A stretch of 64,000 nucleotides of DNA from NCBI GenBank assembly GCA_017467625.1, contig JAFUSN010000003.1:62001-126000 (forward strand). The letters are read 5' to 3'. The DNA is from RGIG1681 sp017467625. Lineage in GTDB: Bacteria > Bacillota > Clostridia > Christensenellales > UBA1242. The position numbers and the translations under genes were made by a program. The notes under the pieces were generated by a model, which saw only the letters and a program-made list of their open reading frames with translations, was not told the DNA's origin and did no database searches. Shown piece after piece: positions 1 through 8,162 of this stretch; positions within the stretch are counted from its first letter, which is position 1, and each line of letters begins with the position of its first letter.

Positions 1-378
1 CTTAAGGGAGTTGGTGAAAGTAAAAACACAACCAAATCTGATGCAATGAAGTGTGATATGTTTGAGGCTATTTGCGGAGCGATTTTTGTTGATGGTGGAA
101 TTGAAGAAGTTAAAAAATTTTTCAATAAGGCTGTTGGTGAAAATATTGAAAATTTGAAAAAAAATGGCTATGATGATGACCCAAAAACTAAACTTCAGGA
201 ATTAAAAAAGTATTCAAAAATTGTTTATAGCACAACAAAAACAGGTTCAGACCATAGCCCAGTTTACAAAACAACAGTGTTTATTGATGATAAAAAGTTT
301 GGTTCTGGAACAGGTTCAAGCAAAAAACAAGCAGAGGAGCACGCCGCTGCTGAGGCAATAAAAAAATTAAACATTTAG
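1..378 (+). CDS. rnc: Ribonuclease III, C-terminal part (5' end outside window)
   Basis: Double-strand-specific endoribonuclease for rRNA and mRNA processing. The frame is open from base 1, so the start and the first catalytic signature lie upstream. What remains is the end of the nuclease domain, with the conserved acidic stretch DMFEAICGAIFVDGG (the Glu is a metal ligand in the family). A double-stranded RNA binding domain follows, starting near DPKTKLQELKK and ending in the Ala-rich helix EEHAAAEAIKKL. The stop at 376-378 is 9 nt before smc, and rnc-smc-ftsY is a classic Bacillota order. Identification is secure; only the partial status limits it. Confidence 0.93.
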   Translation, partial: LKGVGESKNTTKSDAMKCDMFEAICGAIFVDGGIEEVKKFFNKAVGENIENLKKNGYDDDPKTKLQELKKYSKIVYSTTKTGSDHSPVYKTTVFIDDKKFGSGTGSSKKQAEEHAAAEAIKKLNI

Positions 379-387
379 GAAAAATTT

Positions 388-3300
388 ATGAATTTTGAAA
401 AACTAGAAATTTATGGTTTTAAATCATTTGCAGATAAAGTTGAAATTAAGTTTGAAAACGGAATAACTGCGATTGTTGGTCCAAATGGTTGTGGAAAAAG
501 TAATGTTGCTGATTCCATTCGTTTTGTTATGGGTGAATCCAGTGCAAAATCAATGCGTGGAAGCTCAATGCAAGATGTTATTTTTAATGGAACTGAAAAA
601 AGAAAAGCTCAATCATATTGCGAAGTTTCACTTCACTTTAATAATGAAAAACGCATGTTTACTGATTTAGATTATGACGAGGTTGTTTTAACGAGAAAGC
701 TTTATAAAAGCGGTGAAAGTGAATATTTAATCAATAAAAACACATGCAGAAGAAAAGATATTGTTGATGCATTTAGAACCATTGGTCTTGGAAAAGAAAG
801 TTATTCTGTTATAGGTCAAGGTAAAATTGATAGCATTTTATCAGCGAAGCCAGAAGATAGAAGAAATGTTTTTGAAGAATCTGCTGGAATTTCAAAATTC
901 AAAGAAGATAAAAACCAATCTGAAAACAAACTTTTAAGAGTAAATGAAAATCTTGTTCGTATTAATGACATAATCAGTGAGCTTGAAAGACAACTTGGAC
1001 CACTTAAAAATCAGGCTGAAAATGCTAAAATTTTCTTAGAATTATCAAACAGGCTTAAAGAGCTTGAAGTAAACATTTATGTTTATGGTTATGAAAATTC
1101 AAGCAAACAAAAAGAAAAAATTTATGAAACAATCCGTGGAATTGACGAGGAACTTGCGCTTAAACAAAAGGAATTTGAAAAAGCGCTTGCCGAGTATGAA
1201 CAGAGTCAAAATCAAATTGCAGAATTTGATGAAATGATAAACAATTTGCGTGATGAACTTTTAAATTTAACAGTTGCTCTTGAAAAACAAAATGGAGAAA
1301 TTAAACTTTATAATGAAAAAATCTCAATTTTAAAAGAGAGAAATGAAAGGCTTGTTTCACAAATTGAGCAAGGCAAATTTGTTGCTGAAAATAGTGATAA
1401 CCAATTTGAAAAACTTAATAATGACAGAGCGGAAGCTGAAACAAAATTAAAAGAAGTTGAACACAAACAAAAAACTTTAGAAGCGAGTTATGTTTCGGTT
1501 TTGGATAAACTTAAAATTGGTGAGGCAAGTGCCTTATCTTTTGACACGGCGCTTTATTCATCAATTGAGCATGTTGGAGATGTTAAATCAGTCCTTTCAA
1601 AGTTTGAAACTGAACTTGAATCACTTAAAGAGCGTCAAAGTGAACTTTCAAAGGAAGATGACGGTCTTAAAAGTGAAATTCGCGACACAGATTCAAAAAT
1701 TGCAATTGTAGAAAATCAAATTTTGAATATAAACAAAAAGATTGAAAAAGCAAATGAAGAGAGAGAAGAAATTCTTCAAGAAATTGGCGATTTAAATGAA
1801 GAATACAACGAAGTTATTGAAGAAGTTGATGAAAAGAAAGCTGAATTCCACACAAGCTTAAGTAAACTCAATGTTTTGACGGAAATGAAAGAATATAATG
1901 AAGGTTTTGCAGTCAGTGTTAAAAGGCTTTTGGAACAGGCCCATAATAGAACCAGCATTGGTGGAAAAGTTGTTGGAGTTGTTGCAGAGCTTATGAAAGT
2001 TCCAGCAAAATATGAAGTTGCAATTGAGATGGCTCTTGGAGCAAGTGTTCAAAACATTGTAACCAAAAATGAAGAAGATGCAAAAGCTTTAATTAATTAT
2101 TTGAAAACAAACAAATTTGGGCGCGTAACATTTTTACCTATAACCAGCATGAAGGAAAGGTTTATTCCAAGTGAAGCGAGGGCAAAAATGAATATGCCTG
2201 GAGTTATTGGAATTGCGAGTGATTTGATAACTTTTGACGGTGCGTACTCTTCAGTTTTCACAAGCTTGCTTGGATCAACAATAATTGTTGATAACATTGA
2301 CAATGCAGTTGCATTTTCAAGAGCAACTGGCTATTCAACAAGACTTGTTACTCTTGATGGTGATATAATTAGCCCACAGGGTTCAATGACCGGTGGAAGC
2401 AGAAAAGAAAATAATGGCATAAGTTTAATTGGTCGTGATAGAGAAATTGAAACACTCAAAGTTAAACTTGAGGGTTTGAAAGTTGAGATTGAAAAGTTAA
2501 ACAGCAAGGCTGATGAACTTCGTGAGGCTGGAAATGTTGAATCGGAAAAACTTTCAGCAAAAGTTGATGAAATTCACGAACTTCAAATGGAAAAAGCAAA
2601 GCAAGATGAGGTTATTGAAGCTGCAGAATCTAGGAAAGATGAAATTGAATCGCAGCTGTCTGATCATGAAATAGCCTTTAAAGTTGTGCTTGACAAAATT
2701 GATTTTGTTGAAAATGAAATTGAAAGAATTTCAAAAGAAAGCGATATTGCAAGCGCAAAGAAGTCTGAGGCAAGCGAGGGGAAAAAACAGGCTAGTGAAA
2801 CAAGTGAAAAACTCAGAAGCGAAAGAGACGATCTTTTTCAAAAAATTTCTGAAGCGCGTGTTGAACTTGAAACTGCTAAAAATGCAATTTTAAATATTGA
2901 TGCCGAACTTGAGCGTCTTGAAATTTCAAAAGCGGAAAACGAATATAAAACAAAAGAGTATATGCTTGAAGTTCAAAAGAACAATAAGGAAATTGAAGAT
3001 TATTCAAGTGCAATTGAAGAAATTCTTTCAAATTCAGCGTTTTCAGCAAGTGCGAAGAAGGTTGAACTTGTTCGTGAAAAAATTTCTGCTGTTTCTGATG
3101 ATAAAAAGAAATATCAAGAAATTATGAATAAGGCTGATGGAAATAAAATGTTTCTTGCTGGTGAAATTCAAAGAGCAAATGATAAAAAATCTCGTGAAGA
3201 AGGTCAAATTATTAAAATTGATACTGATTTAGAGAATATGCAAAACAGAATTTGGGAAGAATATCAAATGACATATGCTGACGCAAAGGCAATTTCAAAT

Positions 3301-3987
3301 CCTGAATTTGACAATAAGGCTGGAACTGATGAAGCAGCTGAAATTAAACGCAAAATTCAGCGACTTGGAAATGTTAATCTTGCTGCAATTGAAGATATTA
3401 AAACAATTTCTGAGCGCTACAACGATTTGGTTAGTCAGCGAGATGATTTAACAAAAGCACAAACTGATTTATACACAATCATCAATGACTTAACTGCAAA
3501 AATGGAAGAAAAATTTGTTGATCAATTCACGAAAATTAGAAATAACTTCACTGTAATATTTAAAGAATTGTTTGGCGGTGGAAGGGCGGATATAACTCTT
3601 GAAGATGAAAATAATCCGCTTGAATGTGGAATTAACATAATTGCTGAACCACCTGGCAAAAAGCTTCAAAATATAACACTTCTTTCTGGTGGTGAAAAAG
3701 CGCTTACTGCTGTTGCAATTTTGTTCTCAATTTTAAAACTTCGTCCAATGCCATTCTGTGTGCTTGATGAAATTGAGGCGGCACTTGATGAAGCCAATGT
3801 TGAAAGATATGCGAAATATTTACATAGATACACTGATGAAACACAATTCATTGTTATAACTCACAGAAAGCCAACAATGGAACTTGCAAACAGTTTGTAT
3901 GGTGTAACAATGGAAGAAAAGGGTGTTTCAAAAGTTGTTTCTGTTAAACTTTCCGATGCTGTTAAACTTGATGCTGGTGAGGCGTAA
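388..3987 (+). CDS. smc: Chromosome partition protein SMC
   Basis: ATPase core of the SMC-ScpA-ScpB condensin that loads at parS sites and compacts the origin region; scpA and scpB are in this window at 55-57 kb. The product has 1199 residues, normal for the family. The Walker A motif GPNGCGKSN is at about residue 31. A long coiled coil follows, interrupted by a hinge at about 518-670 ending in the Gly-rich stretch GSMTGGS. The ABC signature LLSGGEKA lies near residue 1098 and Walker B FCVLDEIEAALDEAN near 1122. An AGGAAAA Shine-Dalgarno (SD) precedes the ATG. Intact. Confidence 0.98.
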   Translation: MNFEKLEIYGFKSFADKVEIKFENGITAIVGPNGCGKSNVADSIRFVMGESSAKSMRGSSMQDVIFNGTEKRKAQSYCEVSLHFNNEKRMFTDLDYDEVVLTRKLYKSGESEYLINKNTCRRKDIVDAFRTIGLGKESYSVIGQGKIDSILSAKPEDRRNVFEESAGISKFKEDKNQSENKLLRVNENLVRINDIISELERQLGPLKNQAENAKIFLELSNRLKELEVNIYVYGYENSSKQKEKIYETIRGIDEELALKQKEFEKALAEYEQSQNQIAEFDEMINNLRDELLNLTVALEKQNGEIKLYNEKISILKERNERLVSQIEQGKFVAENSDNQFEKLNNDRAEAETKLKEVEHKQKTLEASYVSVLDKLKIGEASALSFDTALYSSIEHVGDVKSVLSKFETELESLKERQSELSKEDDGLKSEIRDTDSKIAIVENQILNINKKIEKANEEREEILQEIGDLNEEYNEVIEEVDEKKAEFHTSLSKLNVLTEMKEYNEGFAVSVKRLLEQAHNRTSIGGKVVGVVAELMKVPAKYEVAIEMALGASVQNIVTKNEEDAKALINYLKTNKFGRVTFLPITSMKERFIPSEARAKMNMPGVIGIASDLITFDGAYSSVFTSLLGSTIIVDNIDNAVAFSRATGYSTRLVTLDGDIISPQGSMTGGSRKENNGISLIGRDREIETLKVKLEGLKVEIEKLNSKADELREAGNVESEKLSAKVDEIHELQMEKAKQDEVIEAAESRKDEIESQLSDHEIAFKVVLDKIDFVENEIERISKESDIASAKKSEASEGKKQASETSEKLRSERDDLFQKISEARVELETAKNAILNIDAELERLEISKAENEYKTKEYMLEVQKNNKEIEDYSSAIEEILSNSAFSASAKKVELVREKISAVSDDKKKYQEIMNKADGNKMFLAGEIQRANDKKSREEGQIIKIDTDLENMQNRIWEEYQMTYADAKAISNPEFDNKAGTDEAAEIKRKIQRLGNVNLAAIEDIKTISERYNDLVSQRDDLTKAQTDLYTIINDLTAKMEEKFVDQFTKIRNNFTVIFKELFGGGRADITLEDENNPLECGINIIAEPPGKKLQNITLLSGGEKALTAVAILFSILKLRPMPFCVLDEIEAALDEANVERYAKYLHRYTDETQFIVITHRKPTMELANSLYGVTMEEKGVSKVVSVKLSDAVKLDAGEA

Positions 3988-4015
3988 TTTTATTAAAATT
4001 TATACAAAAATGCAT

Positions 4016-4041
4016 AAATTTGCGTTAAAAATCGCAAATTT
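4016..4041 (+). repeat. Perfect 9-bp inverted repeat between smc and ftsY
   Basis: AAATTTGCG and CGCAAATTT are separated by 8 nt. The hairpin has no T-run after it, so it does not look like an intrinsic terminator. It lies about 30 nt before the ftsY start and could act on RNA stability or as a protein site. Function unknown. Confidence 0.5.
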
Positions 4042-4070
4042 TGCAAAAAAATAAATTTAAGGGTATGTTT

Positions 4071-4973
4071 ATGGGATTTTTTCAAAGACTTGTTAATGGT
4101 TTAAAAAACACAAAAAAATCATTTGGTGAAAAACTAAAGTATATTTTCACTGGAAATGAAATTGATGAAGACTTTTTTGATGAACTTGAAATGGTTTTAA
4201 TCAGTGCAGATATTGGTGTTTCAACAACAGAAGAAATTTTAGATAGACTTCGTGAAGAAATTAAAAAGAATAAAATCAAAAAAACTGAGGACAGCAAAAA
4301 ACTCCTTAAACAAATTTTAGTTGAACTTTTGGAAGAAAATGAACTTTCAAATTTAAATTATCCACTAGCAATTTTGATTGTTGGTGTGAATGGTGTTGGG
4401 AAAACAACAACCATTGGAAAGCTTGCGCAAAAGTTTACCGAAAAACATAAAAAAGTTGTTATTGCTGGTGCCGACACTTTTCGTGCCGCTGCTGGTGATC
4501 AACTTAAAGTTTGGGCAGATAGGGTTAAGGCAAAATATGTTGCAGGTGAGCAGGGTGCTGACGCATCAGCTGTTGTGTTTGATGCAATTGCTTCAAGCAA
4601 GGCAAAGGGTGCTGATGTTCTTTTGATTGATACTGCTGGAAGGCTTCACAACAAAGCAAACTTAATGGAAGAACTTAAAAAAATTGGAAAAGTTGTTGCT
4701 CGTGAATATCCTGAAGCTGATTATCACAAGTTGATTGTGGTTGATGGAACAACCGGTCAAAATTCACTTCAACAAGTTGCACTTTTTGATGAGGCAGTTG
4801 GTTTAACTGATATGGTTGTAACGAAACTTGATGGAACAAGTAAGGCTGGGTTTATTGTTGAACTTGCTTCAACAAAACCTGAAATTGGAATGAGATATAT
4901 TGGCGTTGGTGAAACTGCCGATGACCTTTTGGAATTTAACGCAAAAGAATTTGTTGACGCAATTTTTGAATAG
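4071..4973 (+). CDS. ftsY: Signal recognition particle receptor FtsY
   Basis: SRP GTPase that docks ribosome-SRP complexes at the membrane. The start chosen is ATG 4071 (MGFFQRLVNGLKNTKK), 7 nt after an AAGGG SD; an in-frame TTG 30 nt upstream lacks one. The product has 300 residues, the short form without the long acidic N-terminal domain of E. coli. It carries the N domain, then G1 GVNGVGKTT near residue 105, DTFRAAAGDQL, DTAGRLHNKANL and TKLDGTSKAG. It sits between smc and ylxM-ffh, so both SRP GTPases are neighbours. A strong terminator follows directly. Confidence 0.97.
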   Translation: MGFFQRLVNGLKNTKKSFGEKLKYIFTGNEIDEDFFDELEMVLISADIGVSTTEEILDRLREEIKKNKIKKTEDSKKLLKQILVELLEENELSNLNYPLAILIVGVNGVGKTTTIGKLAQKFTEKHKKVVIAGADTFRAAAGDQLKVWADRVKAKYVAGEQGADASAVVFDAIASSKAKGADVLLIDTAGRLHNKANLMEELKKIGKVVAREYPEADYHKLIVVDGTTGQNSLQQVALFDEAVGLTDMVVTKLDGTSKAGFIVELASTKPEIGMRYIGVGETADDLLEFNAKEFVDAIFE

Positions 4974-4997
4974 AGCTAGAATTTTCTAGCTTTTTTC
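4974..4997 (+). terminator. Intrinsic terminator after ftsY
   Basis: Eight-bp stem AGCTAGAA/TTCTAGCT with a very short loop, followed by a T-rich tract, beginning at the base after the ftsY stop. Ends the rnc-smc-ftsY unit. Confidence 0.9.
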
Positions 4998-5006
4998 TTT
5001 TTATTG

Positions 5007-5035
5007 TTGACAAAGGCAAAAAAGTAAGTTATAAT
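5007..5035 (+). promoter_or_regulatory. Consensus SigA promoter of ylxM-ffh
   Basis: Exact consensus TTGACA at 5007-5012 and TATAAT at 5030-5035 with a 17-bp spacer. A 6-bp inverted repeat GTAAAG/CTTTAC (5038-5057) sits at the expected transcription start and could be a 5' hairpin or an operator. The SD and ATG of ylxM follow at once. Confidence 0.9.
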
Positions 5036-5068
5036 GTGTAAAGTAAAATTGCTTTACAAGAGGTGTAT

Positions 5069-5389
5069 ATGCAAATTGATGAACGAAATTATTTATCTCA
5101 ATTATTTGACACTTATGGAAAACTCCTCTCTAGCAAGCAATTTGAAGTAATGGATACCTTTTTGAACTATGATCTTGGCGAAAGTGAAATTGCTGAAAGC
5201 ACAAATGGTTCAAGGCAATCCGTTCACGATGCTTTTAACAAAGCAAAAAATCAACTTTTTGAATTTGAAAAGAAGTGTGGATTTTTAAATGAACAAGAAG
5301 TTCAAAAAAATAAGCTCATTGAAGCAAAAAGTTTGCTTAAAAATGGCAAAACAGATGCTGCGGTCAAAATTTTAGATGAAATTATTTAA
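5069..5389 (+). CDS. ylxM: YlxM/p13-like putative SRP-associated HTH protein
   Basis: Small helix-turn-helix protein of the UPF0122 family, 106 residues, nearly always next to ffh and linked to SRP in Gram-positives. ATG 5069 follows an AGAGG SD; the GTG 6 nt upstream overlaps that SD. The sigma-70 region 4-like fold is visible in KLLSSKQFEVMDTFLNYDLG, then EIAESTNGSRQSVHDAFNKAK as the recognition helix-turn-helix. The C-terminus is Lys/Asp rich. Eleven nt separate it from ffh and they share the consensus promoter. Confidence 0.92.
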   Translation: MQIDERNYLSQLFDTYGKLLSSKQFEVMDTFLNYDLGESEIAESTNGSRQSVHDAFNKAKNQLFEFEKKCGFLNEQEVQKNKLIEAKSLLKNGKTDAAVKILDEII

Positions 5390-5400
5390 GGAGAACTATT

Positions 5401-6729
5401 TTGGGATTATTTGAATCACTTGGTGAAAGATTAAACCATATTTTTTCAAAACTCACAAAACATGGAAAGCTCACAGAACTTGAAATCAAGCAAGCAATGC
5501 GTGAAGTTAGAGTTGCACTTTTAGAGGCTGATGTAAACTTTTTGGTTGCAAAAGACTTTATAAGCAAAGTTTCTGAAAAAGCAGTTGGTGAACAAATTTT
5601 GAACAGTTTAACACCAGGCCAGCAAGTTATTAAAATTGTTCGTGATGAGCTTATAAGCCTTATGGGTGAAACACAAGCAAAGCTTGAAATTTCACCAAAA
5701 CCACCAACAGTTGTGATGATGTGTGGCCTTCAAGGTGCAGGAAAAACCACAATGTGTGGAAAACTTGGTTTAATGCTCAAAAAGCAAGGGAAAAAGCCAA
5801 TGCTTGTTGCGTGCGATGTGTATCGTCCTGCTGCAATCAACCAGCTTAAAATTGTTGCAACAAATGCAGGGGTTGACTTTTTTGAAAAGGGAACTGGGAA
5901 CCCTGTAAAAATTGCTGAAGCAGCAATTGATCAAGCAAAACGCATGGGAAATGATGTTGTTATCATTGATACGGCAGGTCGTCTTCAAATTAATGAAGAG
6001 CTTATGAAAGAGCTTGAAAATATTAAAAAGGCGGTTGGCCCAACTGAAATTTTGCTTACAATTGATGCGATGACTGGTCAAGAGTCTGTTAATGTTGCAA
6101 AAGAGTTTAATGACAGGCTTGAAATTACAGGCGTAATCGTAACAAAACTTGATGGTGACACCCGTGGTGGTGTTGCGCTTTCAGTTAAAGCTGTTACAGG
6201 CAAGCCAATTAAATTCTGTGGAACTGGTGAAAAAATTGGTGATCTTGAACCATTTTATCCAGACAGGATGGCTTCAAGAATTTTGGGAATGGGCGATGTT
6301 TTGTCGCTGATTGACAAAGCACAGGCAACTGTTGACCAAGAAGAACTTAAAAAAGTTGAAGAAAATATAAGGAAAAACACATTCACATTTGATGACTTTT
6401 TAATTCAATTTGAGCAAATTGGAAAAATGGGAAGCCTTCAGGACCTTGTTAGCATGATTCCAGGAATGAATGGAAAAATTAAAGCATCTGACATTGATGA
6501 AAACAAGCTTAAAAAATATAAGGCAATTATTCAATCAATGACAAAAAAGGAAAGGCAAAATCCTGATTTAATTAAAGCTTCGCAAAGAAAGAGAATTGCA
6601 GCAGGAAGTGCTTCAACAATTCAAGATGTGAATGGCTTAATGAAACAGTTTGAGCAAACTAGGCAAATGATGAAGGGAATGAATAATGGTAAACTTCAAA
6701 AAATGCTTGGAAGAAATTTTAAATTCTAG
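5401..6729 (+). CDS. ffh: Signal recognition particle protein Ffh (SRP54)
   Basis: GTPase of the SRP that binds signal sequences and 4.5S RNA and pairs with FtsY. The start is a TTG (MGLFESLGERLNHIF) with an AAGGAG SD 7 nt upstream; no ATG fits the N domain. The product has 442 residues. G motifs are GLQGAGKTT near residue 109, DTAGRLQINEELM and TKLDGDTRGG. The Met-rich M domain begins after GMGDVLSLIDKAQ and ends in a short Met-rich tail. No SRP RNA gene was seen in the window. Confidence 0.98.
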   Translation: MGLFESLGERLNHIFSKLTKHGKLTELEIKQAMREVRVALLEADVNFLVAKDFISKVSEKAVGEQILNSLTPGQQVIKIVRDELISLMGETQAKLEISPKPPTVVMMCGLQGAGKTTMCGKLGLMLKKQGKKPMLVACDVYRPAAINQLKIVATNAGVDFFEKGTGNPVKIAEAAIDQAKRMGNDVVIIDTAGRLQINEELMKELENIKKAVGPTEILLTIDAMTGQESVNVAKEFNDRLEITGVIVTKLDGDTRGGVALSVKAVTGKPIKFCGTGEKIGDLEPFYPDRMASRILGMGDVLSLIDKAQATVDQEELKKVEENIRKNTFTFDDFLIQFEQIGKMGSLQDLVSMIPGMNGKIKASDIDENKLKKYKAIIQSMTKKERQNPDLIKASQRKRIAAGSASTIQDVNGLMKQFEQTRQMMKGMNNGKLQKMLGRNFKF

Positions 6730-6783
6730 TATCTAACAGCAAAAGCTGATTTGATAAAAATAAAAATTCGGAGGAAAAAACAA

Positions 6784-7098
6784 ATGGCAGTAAAAATGAG
6801 ACTTACAAGACTTGGAGATAAAAAGTCACCTTTTTATCGTATTGTAGTTGCAGATTCAAGAGTTGCTAGAGATGCAAAATATATTGACTTAGTTGGAACA
6901 TACAATCCACTTACAACCCCAGCTGAAGTTAAAATTGATGCTGAAAAAGCAACAAAATGGCTTGCAAATGGTGCTCAACCAACTGAAACTGTTAAAGTTC
7001 TTTTAACAAAAGCTGGAATCACCGCAGAAAAGAAAGCTGAAAAGAAAGAAGAGAAAAAAACAACCGCAAAAAAGACAACAACCAAGAAAACAAAATAA
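6784..7098 (+). CDS. rpsP: 30S ribosomal protein S16
   Basis: Small-subunit protein, 104 residues from ATG 6784. The GGAGG SD at 6770-6774 decides this start over an in-frame ATG 33 nt upstream. The diagnostic N-terminus MAVKMRLTRLGDKKSPFYRI and VADSRVARDAKYIDLVGTYNP are present. After about residue 80 a Lys/Thr-rich tail made of KAEKKEE and TTKK repeats extends beyond the compact core, a common low-complexity rRNA-contacting extension. Confidence 0.97.
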   Translation: MAVKMRLTRLGDKKSPFYRIVVADSRVARDAKYIDLVGTYNPLTTPAEVKIDAEKATKWLANGAQPTETVKVLLTKAGITAEKKAEKKEEKKTTAKKTTTKKTK

Positions 7099-7116
7099 TA
7101 AATTTGGCAGGTGAAT

Positions 7117-7347
7117 ATGAAAGAATTAGTTGAATTTATTGTAAAGAATTTGGTTGCTAATCCAGATTCAGTTGAAGTAACTGAAGAAGAAAAGGAAAGA
7201 GAAACTGTTTACACAGTTAAAATTGCGGCTGAAGATTTTGGCAGAATTATTGGCAGAAGTGGAAAAGTTGCAACAGCAATTCGAACTGTTGTAAAAACTT
7301 CCGCCAAAAAACAAAACAAACGCGTGTTTGTTAAGTTTGAAAAATAA
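7117..7347 (+). CDS. khpA: KH-domain RNA-binding protein KhpA (YlqC)
   Basis: Single KH-domain protein, 76 residues, known in Bacillota as the partner of KhpB in RNA binding and cell-size control. The GxxG loop is in GRIIGRSGKVATAIRTVVK. The N-terminus MKELVEFIVKNLVANPDSV is typical. ATG 7117 is favoured because the AGGTG purine stretch lies 5-8 nt upstream. The rpsP-khpA pair is conserved, but rimM and trmD, which normally follow, are displaced by about 2.6 kb holding the XRE locus and aspS. Confidence 0.93.
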   Translation: MKELVEFIVKNLVANPDSVEVTEEEKERETVYTVKIAAEDFGRIIGRSGKVATAIRTVVKTSAKKQNKRVFVKFEK

Positions 7348-7374
7348 AAAACAGGGAAATTCCCTGTTTTTTTT
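7348..7374 (+). terminator. Intrinsic terminator after khpA, possibly bidirectional
   Basis: ACAGGGAA/TTCCCTGT stem followed by eight T and preceded by an A-run, so it could also serve the convergent minus-strand gene ending at 7436. Confidence 0.88.
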
Positions 7375-7435
7375 ATTTAAAATTTGTAATAAAAATATGG
7401 CAAATTATTATCAAATTCTAAATAACAAAATAATT

Positions 7436-7765
7436 TTAATAAGTATACTTATCATCCCACTCTTTTTGTTTTTTCTTTATGTGAGCAACATATAAGACAC
7501 CTGGAAAAATGTAAAAAAAGAAACCTAATATTGCTAAACCAACATTTAATTTTGGTCGTTCAGTTCTTGGGACTTTTATAGTTGTATTTTGAGTACTTCC
7601 ACCGCCATAATAATTATTTATAACATTAGCATTATTATTTGTTGTATTTCCTTGAATTGCCTTTTCTGTAATAATTGAAGTTTTGCAAAATGGGCAAACA
7701 CTAATTTCCTTAGATTCGTCAATTTCAATATTTGCTCCACATGATGTACACTTTGCAGCTTTCAT
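7436..7765 (-). CDS. Zinc-ribbon single-pass membrane protein, function unknown
   Basis: 109 residues. An N-terminal zinc ribbon has CTSCG at about residues 6-10 and CPFCK at about 24-28, the four-Cys arrangement of small zinc-ribbon domains. An Asn/Gly-rich linker containing NNYYGGG follows, then one hydrophobic segment LAILGFFFYIFPGVLYVAHI and a short charged tail. A GGAGG SD precedes the ATG. It is divergent from the XRE regulator at 7859, and the palindrome TTACATCA-N5-TGATGTAA sits between its -35 (TTGACT) and -10 (TAATAT), so repression by that regulator is likely. No enzymatic motif is seen. Confidence 0.75.
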   Translation of the reverse strand: MKAAKCTSCGANIEIDESKEISVCPFCKTSIITEKAIQGNTTNNNANVINNYYGGGSTQNTTIKVPRTERPKLNVGLAILGFFFYIFPGVLYVAHIKKKQKEWDDKYTY

Positions 7766-7794
7766 AATTTTACCTCCATCTACTTTCTAAAAAT

Positions 7795-7853
7795 ATATTA
7801 CATCACTTTATGATGTAAAGTCAAATATTTTACATCATTTTGTGGTATATAAT
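7795..7853. promoter_or_regulatory. Divergent promoters with two palindromic operators
   Basis: Operator 1 is the perfect palindrome TTACATCA-CTTTA-TGATGTAA at 7798-7818. Operator 2 at 7830-7850 repeats the left half exactly (TTACATCA), the same 5-nt centre size, and a degenerate right half TGGTATAT; the sites are offset by 32 bp, about three helical turns. The minus promoter is -35 TTGACT (7819-7824) and -10 TAATAT (7795-7800), with operator 1 filling the spacer. The plus -10 TATAAT is at 7848-7853, overlapped by operator 2. This is the layout of an autoregulated XRE pair. Confidence 0.75.
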
Positions 7854-7858
7854 TTTAT

Positions 7859-8074
7859 ATGGAAGATTTATCAAAGTTAGTTGGTGAAAATATAAAATTA
7901 GCTAGGCGAGCAAAGGGTTTAACACAGAGTGATGTTGCTAAAATTTTATTTATGACTCAACAGCAATACAGTCGTTTTGAAAATGGTGTGTTTGAATTAA
8001 ATTATTCTCAAATTGTAAAGTTGTGTGAAATTTTAGACATTACTCCAAATGAAATATTTAGCTTTAAATTATAA
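7859..8074 (+). CDS. XRE-family HTH transcriptional regulator
   Basis: 71-residue Cro/C1-type repressor that is only the DNA-binding domain. The helix-turn-helix is visible in LTQSDVAKILFMTQQQYSRFENG, followed by the usual IVKLCEILDITPNEIF. ATG 7859 is 5 nt after the -10 box TATAAT and no SD exists, so the mRNA is probably leaderless. Two palindromes upstream suggest autorepression and control of the divergent zinc-ribbon gene. A weak AAACAA/TTGTTT hairpin with a T-run follows the stop. Confidence 0.88.
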   Translation: MEDLSKLVGENIKLARRAKGLTQSDVAKILFMTQQQYSRFENGVFELNYSQIVKLCEILDITPNEIFSFKL

Positions 8075-8106
8075 ACAAGTATTTTAGTTGTTTTTTTATT
8101 ATCTCG

Positions 8107-8135
8107 TTGCAAAAAAAATGCATGTGTGATATACT
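8107..8135 (+). promoter_or_regulatory. Promoter of aspS
   Basis: TTGCAA at 8107-8112, 17-bp spacer, TATACT at 8130-8135. An imperfect palindrome ATGTGTGA-TATAC-TCACATAT (8122-8142) overlaps the -10 box, so a regulator may bind here, but none can be named. Confidence 0.75.
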
Positions 8136-8162
8136 CACATATGTAAATATGGAGATATAATT

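Noticed and set aside
4016..4041. Hairpin after smc as an intrinsic terminator
   Set aside because: The stem is followed by A-rich, not T-rich sequence, and ftsY has no separate promoter, so read-through is more likely.
8122..8142. CRP/FNR-like palindrome TGTGA-N5-TCACA at the aspS promoter
   Set aside because: The centre is 5 rather than 6 or 4 nt and it includes the -10 box itself; without a regulator or further copies it may be chance. Noted only in the promoter entry.
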